The notes under the pieces: generated by a model
The model's database searches: none
Told to the model about the DNA's origin: nothing
The model's input: the letters and a program-made list of their open reading frames with translations, nothing else
In this document: positions 1 through 10,976 of the stretch, piece after piece
Layout of the letters: each line of letters starts with the position of its first letter
Numbering within the stretch: position 1 is the stretch's first letter
NCBI GenBank assembly: GCA_963457665.1
Contig: OY735202.1
Coordinates: 52,117,281 to 52,181,280, forward strand
Source of the DNA: Thysanoteuthis rhombus
Lineage: Eukaryota; Mollusca; Cephalopoda; Oegopsida; Thysanoteuthidae
Length of the DNA stretch: 64,000 nt
Direction: 5' to 3'
Position numbers and translations under genes: made by a program

Positions 1-830
1 CATCAGTGTATCTTAGAGTTTTGCATCTGTTGCAAGTTTGGATAAATTCAACAGCTGACCAGTGCACATATTCAAAACCTGTTGGTTAAACATGATTTTC
101 ATACTGGAAATTATAAACTGTGGTTCCCAACCTGTATGGGCGTGGACCCATAAAGGTCTACAAAGTTATTACTAAAAAGGGTGAAAAATATTTTCAAGTT
201 TCCTCATTTATTATATGGCCAGAAAATTTGCTGATTACTCAATTTATTTGGTATTTCAATTTACAACTAAAAGGTAAATTTTTGCTTGAAACTTATTTCT
301 TACCTAAAACCAAATAACCTTTCCTTTTTTTGATATCTTCTAATCCTGATTCAATCTAGAAATCAATTTGAAAGTGTGGAAAAGATGCATTGATTGAATA
401 GAAAGATTCAAATTGGTATGTGATGAGAAAAAATAATGTCTATGATAAAGTTAATGATTTTAAACATTGCCACACAAACTCACTGAAAGAGAAGCTTTGA
501 CTCAGTGGTGGAGTTCTGAACTAAAGACAAAGGCACATGAGATTTATATAATGTAGTGAACATAGCAAAAAGTGAGGTTGAGGTTTGTAATCCACTTGCT
601 TGAAATGATTGCTGTGCAAACTGAAGGACCAATTAGACCCAAGATTCAAGACGTTATTTATAAAACAAACACACTTATTTGTGTGCATGCTCACAACTCA
701 TTTAGAAATGCTCAACCAAAGTAAATTCAAATAATATAGCAAAATTCAACTGTAAACAATTTAAAAGCAATTCATATAAAAAAACTAGAAAGCACTTAAA
801 GAGTGTGTACATCTTCTAAAGCCATTGTTG
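1..830. other. AT-rich stretch, no gene seen
   Basis: The only open frame is a 65-codon one at 120-317. It has no recognisable domain and no supporting signal. I see no repeat structure that I can name. This is probably unconstrained intergenic or intronic DNA. Confidence 0.5.
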
Positions 831-837
831 GGGGGAA

Positions 838-1998
838 AAATGGTGCATAGATCTGCCCCCAAATGGAATCAATCTTTCTAGAGCCTATTGTCTACACTTC
901 CACAATATCATTAAAATTCATTGAGAATTTTTTCAGATATTATGTGGGCAAACATGAAATTATGGCAATATTATGTAGTTTAGTCATTATACTACGATGT
1001 AGGGGAGATAATCGCGCATGGAATCGTTCAAAAATTTGATCAATTTTCCTGTAGCCTATTGACCACACTTCCAGAGAATATCATTGAAATTCATTGTGAA
1101 CTTTTTGAGATATGAGGATGGTCATGAGCATGTATATAAATGTAATTGGAAAAAATGGAAAAATACCTCACAAGCAGAAAAATATTCCTGGATCTGCCCC
1201 CAAATTTTACCATCTCTTTATCACTCCATTGCCCACTTTTTTTGCAAATTTTCATTGAAATCCATTCATTACTTTCAGACATATTGTGTGGACAGACATG
1301 GAATTTTTGCAATATTATATGGTTTGGACATATAATTACAATGTAGTGGTGGTAATTATGAATGGATCTGCTCCAAAATTTAATCAGTTTTTCCAAAGTC
1401 TATTCCCACTCTTCCATAAAGTCTGATTGAAATTCATTGATAACTTTTGGTGATATCTTGCAGCCAGGAAAAAATATTGGCAATATTACATGGTTTTGAC
1501 GTATGACTGCAACATAGGGGAAGTAATTAGGCGAGAATCCACTCCAAAATTCAATCAGTCCTCCCATAGCCTATTGTTTACCTTTTCACTAAGCTTCATA
1601 GAAATTCATTTAGAACTTTTGGATTTGTTGTATGGACAGACATGAAGTTTTGCTGATAATACATGGTTTGGACATATAACTACTATGTAGAGGAGGTAAT
1701 TATGTATAGATCTGCTTGAAAATATAATCAGTAAATCCATAGTATATTGTCCATCTTGCCACAGAATATTGTAGAATTTGAGTGTGTACATAAATGTAAT
1801 TAAAAAGATGGTAAAATATCTCTATCAGGAAAAATTCCTGGATCCATCCCCAAATTTTGCCACCTATTCCTTATCCCATTGCCCACCCTTTTACAAATTT
1901 TCACAGAAATTTGTACTTTCGGAGATATCCTGCAGACAGATGACACAACCAAATATATATATGCCTTTTTTCAACTTTGTTAACAGAGGTAAATAAAG
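838..1998 (+). repeat. Degenerate tandem array, ~165-176 bp units, about 6 copies
   Basis: Successive units share the order 'GATCTGCcCCaAAatt', 'CAaTcttTCC..AGcCTATTG', 'TTCATtGAAATTCATT..GAACTTTT', 'GACAGACATGAA..TTTTGC', 'TATGGTTTGGACATATAA' and 'TGTAGGGGAGGTAATTA'. Unit boundaries marked by the last block fall near 1000, 1340, 1513 and 1692. The final partial unit ends at 1965-1995 in the block CAACTTTGTTAACAGAGGTAAATAA, which recurs at 6309-6334. The core resembles a repeat I recall as very common in marine invertebrates, usually as single copies; here it is multiplied head to tail. Short open frames on both strands are by-products of the repeat. Confidence 0.75.
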
Positions 1999-1999
1999 A

Positions 2000-3400
2000 G
2001 TAATTTATTATTAAATAAATCTAGTTTGAAAGAGATACATCAAATTAATATACCCTGATTTTTAAAATGGTTCAGAACTACCCAGTGTGCCAGTCATCTA
2101 TCTTCAATTAATTAGAATTTAATATATATTGATTGTTTTTTTAATATAAAATATTTGATTCAAAAAATCATAACCATATTTTATGTTTATTTAGGTGTAA
2201 ATGTATACTATTGTATGCATAAGAGAGAGCTGAGAGTGTGTGTACTGTATGCAAGCCCATATACTTGTATGTATGAGTACATCAATTTGCACATTCATTT
2301 TATAAGAGTTGTAATGCTAGAATATAAGCTCCAAGTAAGTATGATTGAGTATTTTAAAGAAATCAACCGATCAATTGTGCATTCAGCAAATACAAAGAAA
2401 CACAACAAGATATTAGTTACCACAGTGGAGACAATTGACAGTGTGACTTACCTGATGAGATGTGCAGCCAAAGTAACAAATTTCTTGCTAGCTAACTTTT
2501 AAACAAAACCAGTCCTGGGATGGTGCACACCCTTTAAGTAAGGGTTTCAAGTCTGGTCAGGAGACAATTAAAAAGAGCTGAGATATTTCCTATGTATATT
2601 GCTATAACTAGCTATTGACTCTAAATCATGCTCTCACCAATATTAATAACAATGGAGCTGTTTGTACCCTGAGAGTCTAATCTGAAATTTGCAAAGTATT
2701 TCTCTACTCCATCATGAAAAATAGATATGAAATTTGTGACTGGATATTAATATATATCTCAGTGAAATAGACTGATTAAAGTTCATTTGGTGCTGTACAA
2801 CATAGTTGTTCTGATCAAGACACTTAAAGGGTAACAGTGGGAAATGCTTCCATCCAGATTTGGATATCTGGAGGTGTGGCTATTAAATAATGAAACTAAG
2901 CTCATGTAAGTCAAACCACAGCGCGCATCCATGAACCCTATGGTGTGCAGTGATCATTGACAAGCTGTCAGGGGCACACCCAGTGCCAGATTTAAATTTG
3001 TCTGGCCCTCATCCATATTAAGCTTGGAGGCTCTGTGTTAGAAAATTACACCAGATGGTCTTACAAAACTTGAAAACATATATGTCTTTTGAATTCTTTT
3101 AGGCCCTTGAAGATTGTTAGGGTCTAAACTGTAGCCTATTTTCCTTATGCATAAATCCAGCCCTGGGCATACCCATGCACACACTGTGCGACAGAAAATG
3201 CTGAGAGATCTCCACCAAATTTTGCTAGATGATGACGATGTGTGAACATATTCAGATATACACACATACAGCAACACATGCACATTTATAGATGCTCAGA
3301 AAAACACAGTGATATCAGTCCTATGTGTACCCTGCATTTTTGAGCCAAGTTGCAGTTATGCCCAGCACATGTAAATACATCATCTCGATATTATATCAGA
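2000..3400. other. No gene recognised; possible old repeat fragments
   Basis: A 115-codon frame at 2155-2502 is the longest open stretch. It is low in complexity and shows no domain. The segment 2940-3200 is less AT-rich and reads like an old dispersed repeat, but I cannot assign it. Confidence 0.4.
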
Positions 3401-3416
3401 TGCTTTGCTAGCCAAA

Positions 3417-3540
3417 CACAATTTTTAACTAGTATCTATTTCATCTTTAATTTAAGTTTCTTTTCATTGCAACTACTCAGGCCCTCAGTCAAGGGTAGTG
3501 AAGAAACAGTACAGATCAGAAATAAAGAATAAGCTTCCCT
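3417..3540 (+). repeat. Dispersed ~110-bp module preceding a LINE 3' fragment
   Basis: This segment is similar to 53790-53925 and, over its first ~55 bases, to 4375-4426. All share a run close to AATTTTT..ACTAGTAT, then a TTCATCTTAATTTAAGT-like block and CTTTTCATTGCAA. The copies here and at 53.8 kb then run through a CAGTCA..GTGAA block and ACAGCACAGAT..GAATAAAGAAT, and both are followed directly by the 3' part of an RTE-type LINE. Confidence 0.55.
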
Positions 3541-4205
3541 CAGGGAAAGCTGGTCAAGTTGGCCTTCACATTAACTTCAGCAAAACAAGGGTCATGTACA
3601 ACAAACATGTTGGAAATAAACATACAACAATGAAAAATTTTTTTTTTAATTTTTTAAATGAAAATGCAAAGCTGGAGAAAGTAGACTACATCTAACTAGG
3701 ACAACAAATCTCCATGGAATCCTCAAAAGAAAAAGAGATCAAGTGAAGAATCACTCTAGGATAGAATAAGCTCAACCATCAAGAACAAGAAAATCCCATT
3801 AGTCCTTTAAAGAAGAGTACATAACCAATGCATCCTCACGATAGTCATCTATGGAACTGAAACATGGAAGCTAACCAAGAGACAGACCCTCAAACTGAGG
3901 AATATGCAATGGGCACATGAAAGAATCATCCTCAACCTCACATGGTGAGACCACAAGACAGTATAGTATATCAAGGAAAAAACAAGAGTCCAATACATTA
4001 TAGAAACCATTAGGAAACTCGAATGGCAATGGGTTGGTCATGTTAGTCATAGCAGACATCAAATGTGGAACCGAGACCAACAAAATATGAGATGGCGAAA
4101 CAAACTGGATAAATATATGCTCCACAACGCCCATGATAGAGAGGTATGGCAAATTGTGGGGAAGGTGTATGTCCAACAACAGACAATAAAAGACTGATGA
4201 TGAAA
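3512..4205 (+). mobile_element. RTE-type LINE, 5'-truncated 3' fragment
   Basis: The conceptual translation, interrupted in several frames, matches the C-terminal part of the reverse transcriptase polyprotein seen in the copy at 55.6-58.3 kb. Recognisable pieces are INFSKTRVMYNKHVGNKH, then a segment like ILTIVIYGTETWKLTKRQ, then ERIILNLTWRDHKT, then KLEWQWVGHVS. The element ends at about 4195-4205 in AGACTGATGATGA, the GAT-type tail typical of RTE LINEs. The reading frame is broken by stops and indels and by a T-rich insertion near 3638-3656. There is no endonuclease and no catalytic FADD box, so this is a dead, 5'-truncated copy. Confidence 0.85.
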
Positions 4206-4374
4206 CCTAACAGTTAGCAGAAGATCAAAGCTAATCTTTAAACCTACACTTTATTTTCCCCTTATCTCTCGGCACCATATTTCTTATTGTTTTTGCACTT
4301 AGTAGTATTAGTAACAGAAATATAATTGTCATTTATTTTTGATTAGATGAGGCATTGTTAACCATTAACAATTT

Positions 4375-4426
4375 TTGACTAGTATTTTCTTCCATCTTAA
4401 TTTAAGTAGCTTTTCATTGCAAGCCG
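4375..4426 (+). repeat. Second copy of the pre-LINE module, downstream of the LINE fragment
   Basis: About 50 bases resemble 3417-3478. The LINE fragment therefore sits between two direct copies of the module. They are far too long and too diverged to be a target-site duplication and more likely reflect nested or tandem insertion. Confidence 0.5.
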
Positions 4427-4835
4427 TCCGTCCATAGCAGTGAGTAAACAGCGTGGACTTCAATCCAGTCTATAGAAAAGAGCACATGGCTGTGTCGTCA
4501 CACATCTCCCTGGTATTTCTGCTGCACCAATCTTTGCATTTCTCCTCAAGCTGAACTTCTGATTTCCTATCTTCTTTTTTTATCCTTTTCCAGCTTTACT
4601 GGTTTTTCTTTACCTTTCTGATGGCTTTTCTTATCTCTGACTCACACAGTTGTTCACTCTGTGGAGTCGACTTAGTGGAGTTAGTTTGGCACCATAGAGA
4701 CTAACACTATAGCCATGGTCATTCTGGAAAGGGTATGTAAAATATGTGCATGTTCCAGCGGATATGTGCAGATAAGCGATGGATAGCTGTCCTTAGTAAT
4801 GTCCAAAGTGATATATATAAATATGTATATATATG

Positions 4836-5198
4836 ATTTGAAATGACCTCCTGTTGTTAAATGGAAAACAAGTCACTTGGCCTAGACAGCATAAACAGAA
4901 ATAAACAATTTAAGAAAAATGGGACTGCTGCAGGAATCAAACCTGCAACAGGTAGTCACTTCAATGTAGCATTGCTCTTACCATTGAGCTAAACAGCCCT
5001 ATGGAAAGACAGAAGCCCTAATAACTGCTTCATACCTACTGCTATTGTCTTGTTCATTCTCAATGTCCATGTCTAAACTGTTCTGTTTTTAATGCTGACA
5101 GTCATATTTTCAAGTGAATGTTTATTTCTATTTATGCTGAGGGACTTATTCTCAGTGTAACAACAGGAGGTCATTTCAAGTAGAATTTCAAATAATAT
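4836..5198 (-). mobile_element. TIR-flanked element with tRNA-like core
   Basis: The left end TTGAAATGACCTCCTGTTG (from 4838) is mirrored by CAACAGGAGGTCATTTCAA at 5161-5179, giving terminal inverted repeats of about 20-25 bp. Between them lies a tRNA-like segment on the minus strand (about 4922-5003). It has an A-box-like TAGCTCAATGGTAAGAGC, a B box GGTTTGATTCC, and ends GGGCTG and CAGTCCC that can pair as an acceptor stem. It resembles a tRNA-derived SINE head but is enclosed like a MITE. Related copies lie at 22416-22664, 23730-23975 and 36944-37137. No protein is encoded. Confidence 0.7.
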
Positions 5199-5199
5199 A

Positions 5200-6085
5200 A
5201 GACATTGATAAATATTATCAACATAATTCAGTGGTGAATAATACCAATCACGTAGACTGAACTTTATAAATTTCAGATGAAAATTTAGTTAATGTCTACA
5301 GGTCAGGTCAAGCAGTGAATTTATTGATCCTGTGTGTATAGATAGATATTGATATCATATAGCAAATTTTTAAAGTATACTGATTTAGCTTTTTTTAAAG
5401 AAGAGAGATTGGGTGATCGATTCTAAACCAATAATAATCTCTATTAATTAAAGTTCAAGTTTTGCAAATTCAAAATTGCTTTCATTTAAGGATTATTTGC
5501 AATTTCACCACTGATTCTAAGCTTCAACTTTAAACAATTGAAAACAAAATTTGTGCACCAAAATGAAGATTTCAAGTCAACAATTGTGTAAAGAATAAAA
5601 ATTTCTATCAAATTTTCACCAGTTCTACAAAGAAAACTTTTGAAAATATTTTCTATAAACTGTTGAAATGTCAATGACAATTAGAATAAAGTGATGATTA
5701 TCCACTGCTATCTCACCTTTAGTTCATGCAACTAAAGTCCATCAAGCTGACACCTAATTGGTAGTGACATGAGCTGACAGTTTTTCTTACTAGTCAGTCT
5801 GTTAGTACCTGAAAGCAATACACATCAGCCACTAGGCACCTTTTTTATCGTCAGCATTGTAATCTTATCCTTAAAATCTACCTTTCTATTATCTAACTGT
5901 TGGGTTTCTGTATTCATTTATGTTAAATAAACAATTTACATTTATTCAGCCTGATATAATATTTACTATTCATCTGACATGTTTGTTTGTTTTTCATCTT
6001 TCTTATGCTAGGAGATTATCAAGAATTAAGTCTGAACAATTCAATTAGATATCATAAATTATCATCATTATTCAGACATCTGCAT
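5200..6085. other. AT-rich, no gene seen
   Basis: There is only a 64-codon minus-strand frame at 5486-5680 with no recognisable domain. I see no repeat structure that I can support. Confidence 0.4.
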
Positions 6086-6089
6086 GGTC

Positions 6090-6285
6090 ACACTAGATGA
6101 CAAGTGGTCATTGCTAGAGACTGAGTGATAGCAAGTCTCCTCAAGTCTCCAGCCCCCCTATCAACATACCCACCATTCCCAGCAGTATTGTTGTTTGCAC
6201 TTTCTCACTAAGATATCTGGTGGTCATTGCTGAAGGCTGAGTGAAGGTAATCTACTCAGATTTCCAGCCCCCCTCTCAGCTCCTT
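6090..6285 (+). repeat. Two-copy tandem repeat, ~116 bp period
   Basis: ACTAGATGACAAGTGGTCAT at 6092 and ACTAAGATATCTGGTGGTCATTGC at about 6207 begin two similar units. Each continues through GACTGAGTGA/GGCTGAGTGA and ends in CTCCAGCCCCCCT/TTCCAGCCCCCCT. The block is followed at 6301-6334 by the same CAACTTGGTTAACAGAGGTAAATAA end found at the array terminus near 1995. Confidence 0.6.
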
Positions 6286-6390
6286 GTAAATGAATACATG
6301 TACCTCTTTTCAACTTGGTTAACAGAGGTAAATAATCATATGACTTGAGAATTGAAAATGTCACTTCTATATGAAATCTTCAAGTTTCAC

Positions 6391-6775
6391 GTATGAGATC
6401 TGTCTAGAAAGTATTCAGCCGTTTGATATTAACAGAAAAAATAGCCTACTTTGGACAATGGCTCTCTAATTCCTTCAAAATACTCCCCATAAAACATCAC
6501 ACAATTATCCCAGTGTCTCCTCCATTTTTTAAAACTGTATACAAAGTCCATTTTCAAGATGATCTGCCTCATCATGCTCTTCTTGACCTCGTCCATGGTC
6601 TGAAATCTCTTTTCTTTCAGCAGTAAAAAGTAAGAAGTCATAAAGAGTCACATCTGTACTGTAGGGGGACTGACAGACCTGAGTGATGCGGTTTTACTAA
6701 AAAAAACCTTGCATGGGACATGAAGAATGGGCAATGGTCACACAGTACACAAACTCAAATTGGCCTCTTATTCAT
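6391..6775 (-). mobile_element. mariner-type transposon relic (3' part)
   Basis: The open frame at 6429-6641 on the minus strand ends in FKKWRRHWDNCVMFYGEYFEG. This corresponds to the conserved C-terminus of mariner transposases (pattern F..W..RW.KCI...G.YFEGD). Just upstream, in another frame, is SPYSTDVTLYDFLLF, a decayed match to the SPDLAPCDFFLF motif that carries the last catalytic Asp of mariner DDE/D enzymes. The sequence GAGATCTGTCTAGAAAGTAT at 6395 is where the 3' terminal repeat is expected. The N-terminal DNA-binding region and the other end are missing. It is a dead fragment. Confidence 0.75.
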
Positions 6776-6779
6776 AATC

Positions 6780-7580
6780 ATAAAACATACATTTCAAGGA
6801 TTGAGAAAAAAAGAGATTATTGGACAAACAGTCGATATCTAGTTATATGTGAAAACTTTTAATCTGATTTCTCAACATTCTTTAATTTTTTTTGCTGTTT
6901 TTGTCCTGAAATAGAGACAAGATGTTTGAATCTTGATAATAATCATTTTTCTGATTTCTTTGTGTCAGAAATGTATGGAAAAATATGTTCATTTGTCTCT
7001 GTATATTGTTCACTTCACAAGTCATGTGATTTTCTATCTTTCCAGTGTCTAGATTTGAACTTCATGGGACATTATTTCAGCTTGGGAACAGACAGAATCA
7101 TAAAATAGATGCTTCAAGGCTAAGAAAAAACTGGTATCAGAAAAAAATCAAGGGGTTTCTCATAAACCTACTTTTTTGACTCTACTAAGCAACTAATGAA
7201 TTGAAAAAATTGTATGATTCAGTGGGAATGTAACAAAAAACAGGACACCAACTTTCAAGCTTTTTGTGTTATATATTCATGTTCACATCTGTACAGAGTC
7301 AATGCCAAAACTTGCTAAAACAAATTTTGATTTTAAAAAATGAGAAGTGTGGTGCTTTATTAACAATTTTTTCCCTTCTATCACTTGAAACATTGAGATT
7401 GTGCAGAAAATTACTGAAGCTAAGCAGGGAGATAATGGAGTAGCAGTGAACTCAGTGGATAGAGGTAAGAAAATTCAGAACCTTGCCAATATAAGCCAGG
7501 TTCAAATGCAGTTGGTGCTAGAAAAAAACAACCATGATTATTGTTCCATTTTTTCCCCCCACAACCAGCTTTTGCCATGT
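6780..7580. other. No gene recognised
   Basis: Short open frames at 6926-7108 and 7401-7601 have no domain. A block near 7060-7130 (CATGGGACAT .. AATCATAAAA .. TTCAAGG) resembles 6712-6800, so the mariner flank may be partly duplicated. Confidence 0.4.
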
Positions 7581-7584
7581 TGCT

Positions 7585-7945
7585 ACATATGTGATCATTA
7601 GAATGAATAAAATTTTTGACATATTTGTTTAATAAATCCCACCCATTATATATGTGATCAATAGAGTGAATGAGATTTTAGACATATTTATTTAATAAAT
7701 CCCACCCATTATATATGTGATCATTAGAGGGAATGAAATTATTGACATATTTGTTTGATAATTCCCATCCATTATATATATGATCATCAGAGTGAATGAG
7801 ATTTTAGACATATTTGCTTAATAAGTCCCACCCATTATATATGAGATCGTTAGAGTGAATGAAATTTTCGATGTATTCATTTAATGAATCTTACCTGTCA
7901 CATGTAATTATTCAAGTGAATGAAAGTTTTGAGATATTGGATAAC
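7585..7945 (+). repeat. 63-bp minisatellite, about 5.7 copies
   Basis: The anchor GTGATCATTAGAGTGAAT recurs at 7591, 7654, 7717, 7780 and 7843, exactly 63 bp apart, with a decayed sixth unit from 7906. Each unit continues GA(A/G)ATTTT(T/A)GACATATTT and ATAAATCCCACCCATTATAT. The exact period with point differences between units shows true tandem duplication. Confidence 0.9.
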
Positions 7946-8350
7946 ATCAACCAAAACTGTCAATATAGGTTCCTTCAGTTTTTTAGTTGGTCTGGCTGGC
8001 TATCTATATATCATGCATACAAGATGCACCAATGGAGCTAGATGTATGAAAATTCAAAACATTTATCCCTTATTATGTCTATTATAAAAAAACATTTTTC
8101 TTTTGATTTTTAAAAAAATTAGCCCCCAAAATAGGTTTTAAGTGGGGATATCAATTTGAAATGTAAGTTTATGCTAAATTAGTTCCTGAGTTTATGTAAA
8201 GGAGTACTCATACTAGTTTTTTGAAAATTCAGACTTTTACAGTGATCACTGCTCAACAAAAGGTGAGAGAAGTAACTGATTCATTGATCACCTCCTTTTC
8301 CAATTTTTTAATTGATCACTCCTAACATGGTATGCTACTTAAACACATTG
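7944..8350 (+). repeat. Dispersed ~450-bp repeat family, copy 1
   Basis: Shared blocks across the family are CAACCAAAACTGTCAAcATAGG, TTGGTCTGGCTGGCTAT, TTACTCCTTATTATGTCTA, a run like TAAGTTTATGCTAAATTGG, AAAATTCAGACTTTTT, GTGATCACTGCCCAACAAAA, and a run like TGATCACCCCTAACATGGCA. Other copies lie at 18042, 33648, 41288 (this orientation) and at 15462, 44600, 60465 (reverse). There is no obvious ORF, RNA-polymerase III box or TIR, so the class is unknown. This copy starts where the 63-bp minisatellite stops. Confidence 0.75.
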
Positions 8351-9600
8351 GCCCTGTGGTGCTTTTTATTGTTTTTTTAATATATTCTACCTTTAATATC
8401 ATGGATTACCTAAATAGGCAGAAAACTACAGATTGAAAACATTCTAAAATCATTCAGAATTCAGCTGTAACTTAGAGAGATTTTAGGGACAAATAACTAT
8501 GTAAAAAATCAAATAATGCTGTTCAGATCAGATCTATTTCAGTTGTTTTTGGCATCAAGTTTAAGCTCCCAAAAGATTATAGAACTTCACATAATTTATA
8601 TTTGTGTTTGAACCTTTCTCAGTTTGCTCAAAAGAGACCAAAATAAAATCTATTTGTACAACTCTATTAAGAGCTATCAAAGCCTAAAATAAATTTTGTA
8701 TATTCACATCCAGGATGTCTGTTTGTGTCCTTCATCTCACCAGTAAACTTATATATTCAATAGCTACTCATCAGGTCTTATGGCATTATTGTGATGGACA
8801 GTATCCCTAGAATACACAAAGAAAGTTTTTAGTAAAACTAATGAAATTAGGTGCAATTTATAGATAAAGAATTTCCAGATGATATAGGAAGCTCTCATTT
8901 TAGAGTGTTGTACCTGGAGAAGGCTTTAAAACATTAAGGAGGAAAGCTAACTGTCATAATAACTAATTTTTTTATCTAAAATTAAAATCTATTATTCATG
9001 TCTCTTGAACCTCGAATGAAAAAGTGATTGTGATTGGGGTTTAATAGATGATGAATAAGTAAAACTCCCTTTATCGTGATGATATAATTGTGTATCAATA
9101 TCTTCATCTTTGTTATATAAGATATGTTTCAGCTGGTCTACTCTCCAGCTGTCATCAGTGAAATGTTATATCCAGTGACTTTCAAGAAGCTTTTATTTAA
9201 CTCATGCAAGGATGCTGTTCTATTCCTTTGTTTTCTCTCAGCTGAAACCAATTTTATGCCACTCTTTGCTTCACGTTTGTTTGATATTGGTATTTATACT
9301 ATAATGGAGATATGAGCAACATGCATTTACACACACGGCTAAAACTTTATAGACTGACTATATCACCCTTTGGTACAATGAAAATTTAATTGAAAACCTC
9401 CAAAAATCTTTAGTTATTCAATAAATTGACTCAATAGGATACATAATGTTTTCAGTACAATTCAAACCTGTAATTTCTGGTTTATAAGACCAGTGATCTA
9501 AATCTTGACCCAATAGTGGCGTATGAAATAGATAAAATAGTATTGAAGTTTTTTTCCAAGGAGGATGTAGGCAGTCCTCCAGGATTGGGTGGAACCATTA
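8350..9600. other. No gene recognised
   Basis: A 63-codon frame at 9124-9315 lacks any domain. The base composition is uniformly AT-rich. Confidence 0.4.
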
Positions 9601-9604
9601 AGAA

Positions 9605-9660
9605 GATGTTTACCCAGCTAAATTTGGTCTGGCACAAGGCCATAATTGAAGGATAACATG
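9605..9660 (-). mobile_element. SINE tail fragment
   Basis: The block CTGGCACAAGGCCATAATTG with an upstream AGCTAAATTTGGT resembles the tail shared by the tRNA-like elements at 10110-10215, 11155-11275 and 47285-47395. Only this end is present. Confidence 0.45.
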
Positions 9661-10085
9661 TTTTTCATTTCACCAGATGTGCACAAAAACTCAGCCTTTT
9701 TACTTGTTCATCACTTTCCATAATTTCACACATGAAATGAAAATCTTTTCTTCTTATTATATTCATATTTTGACAAGACCCTTAGGGCAGTTTAAATGTG
9801 CATTTGATCAGTAAAAAACAAAGGCTGTTCTTTACTGAATCTAAATCTGATTTCTTGTTCTCTTTGCCTATGTTTACTTGTACACAGAACTTGGCATTTC
9901 CAGACTTCTAGAATTTCCCTTGAAGTGTAAATCATACACTTTCATTTTGCTAATGCACATGGTAACGTTGTTAGTGGTATCATTTTATAGTGTTGATTTT
10001 ATTGCATTGAATTAAAGAAGAGTGTTTTGCTTTCAAAATCCAGCTCTATTTCTCAAGACAATAACTGGTTCACCAACTACTTGAG

Positions 10086-10215
10086 CACTCAAAAGGGAAT
10101 CATTAAGCTTAGCTTAGTATGGCACAAGACCACAACTGAAGGGAATGCAGTGGGGATCACTCTCTACAGTAAAACTATCTCAATAACCAAATCTTCATGG
10201 TGAGATGACCAACTT
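10086..10215 (-). mobile_element. tRNA-derived SINE, degraded
   Basis: It contains the AGCTTAGTATGGCACAAGAC tail block, then GGGGATCACTCTC (a decayed B box on the minus strand) and a CTCAATAACCAA segment where the tRNA head would lie. It is the same family as the copy at 11155-11275. Confidence 0.5.
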
Positions 10216-10230
10216 ATTGATTATATATAC

Positions 10231-10432
10231 AAGATACTGCTCAAAAGTTTTAGGAATTTGACTGAAAAAAATGACTCAACACTTTGTTTCCACCATGTCC
10301 TTTGAAATAGTCTCTTTGGGCATGTTTAGAATAATCTTGTGAAGGATACTGATCACAAATTACAGATGCAGAAGTCTGTAATACATACAGTGTGCGCAGG
10401 CTGTTGAAATTCCCTAAACTTTTGAGTAGTAT

Positions 10433-10435
<3 letters not shown>
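10231..10435. mobile_element. 205-bp MITE with Tc1/mariner-like TIRs
   Basis: The left end AAGATACTGCTCAAAAGTTT and the reverse complement of the right end AAGATACTACTCAAAAGTTT agree at 26 of 30 positions over 30 bp. A sequence like TACTGCTCAAAAGTTTTAGG is a familiar terminal repeat of Tc1/mariner-class elements. The interior has no coding capacity, so this is a non-autonomous element. Both flanks are TA-rich (TTATATATAC on the left, a (TA)n tract on the right), in keeping with TA target choice. Confidence 0.8.
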
Positions 10436-10490
<55 letters not shown>

Positions 10491-10498
10491 TATATATA
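10435..10498. repeat. (TA)n microsatellite
   Basis: It is an almost pure TA tract of about 64 bp and directly abuts the right TIR of the preceding MITE. The repetitive Ile-Tyr open frames on the minus strand here are artefacts of the repeat. Confidence 0.95.
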
Positions 10499-10630
10499 AT
10501 TATTAGATTGCACAGTTTATGTCCAACAGAATGTGATGATTGTAGAAAATTTACTTGGAAACATATGGAAATAACCAAGTAGCAAATCAAACTGCCAACC
10601 ACGTAAATGAATAAAGAAAATAAACACCAT

Positions 10631-10704
10631 GTGCAACTCGAACTTGTGCCCACCAGGAAGCACTCTTAGCATGATTCTGCACTATCAACTGAGCTAAAAA
10701 TGCA
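10631..10704 (-). mobile_element. tRNA-like SINE head
   Basis: On the minus strand there is an A-box-like TAGCTCAGTTGATAG near 10683-10697 and a B-box-like AGTTCGAGTTG near 10633-10643, about 50 bp apart as in a tRNA. Arm pairing is imperfect, so I call it a SINE head or tRNA pseudogene and not a working tRNA gene. Confidence 0.6.
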
Positions 10705-10976
10705 GAAAAGAGAGATGGGCGGTTCAAGTGTGCTATTTCAAACTCTTGCTTAGCAAAAGCCTTGTTGAATTCATGCTTTTCTTCAAGTACATTAATGCAA
10801 AAGTGATATAAGTCTTAAACATACATAATTTAGATTAAATGTATACATCAAATAATTTGAATAATCTTATAATATTTTTATTTTTGTATGATATGATTCA
10901 TTACATCTATCACTAGTTGTTCATTTAACCTGTGATATCATGGGTAGGACTTATTGAACAACTTTTATTCATTCTA

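Noticed and set aside
4922-5003. Functional tRNA gene on the minus strand
   Set aside because: A and B boxes and an acceptor-like stem exist, but there is an extra base before the D arm and no clean anticodon arm, and the same core recurs inside a repeat family.
10250-10653. Overlapping minus-strand frames rich in Ile-Tyr
   Set aside because: They are translations of the (TA)n tract; no protein-like sequence remains once the tract is ignored.
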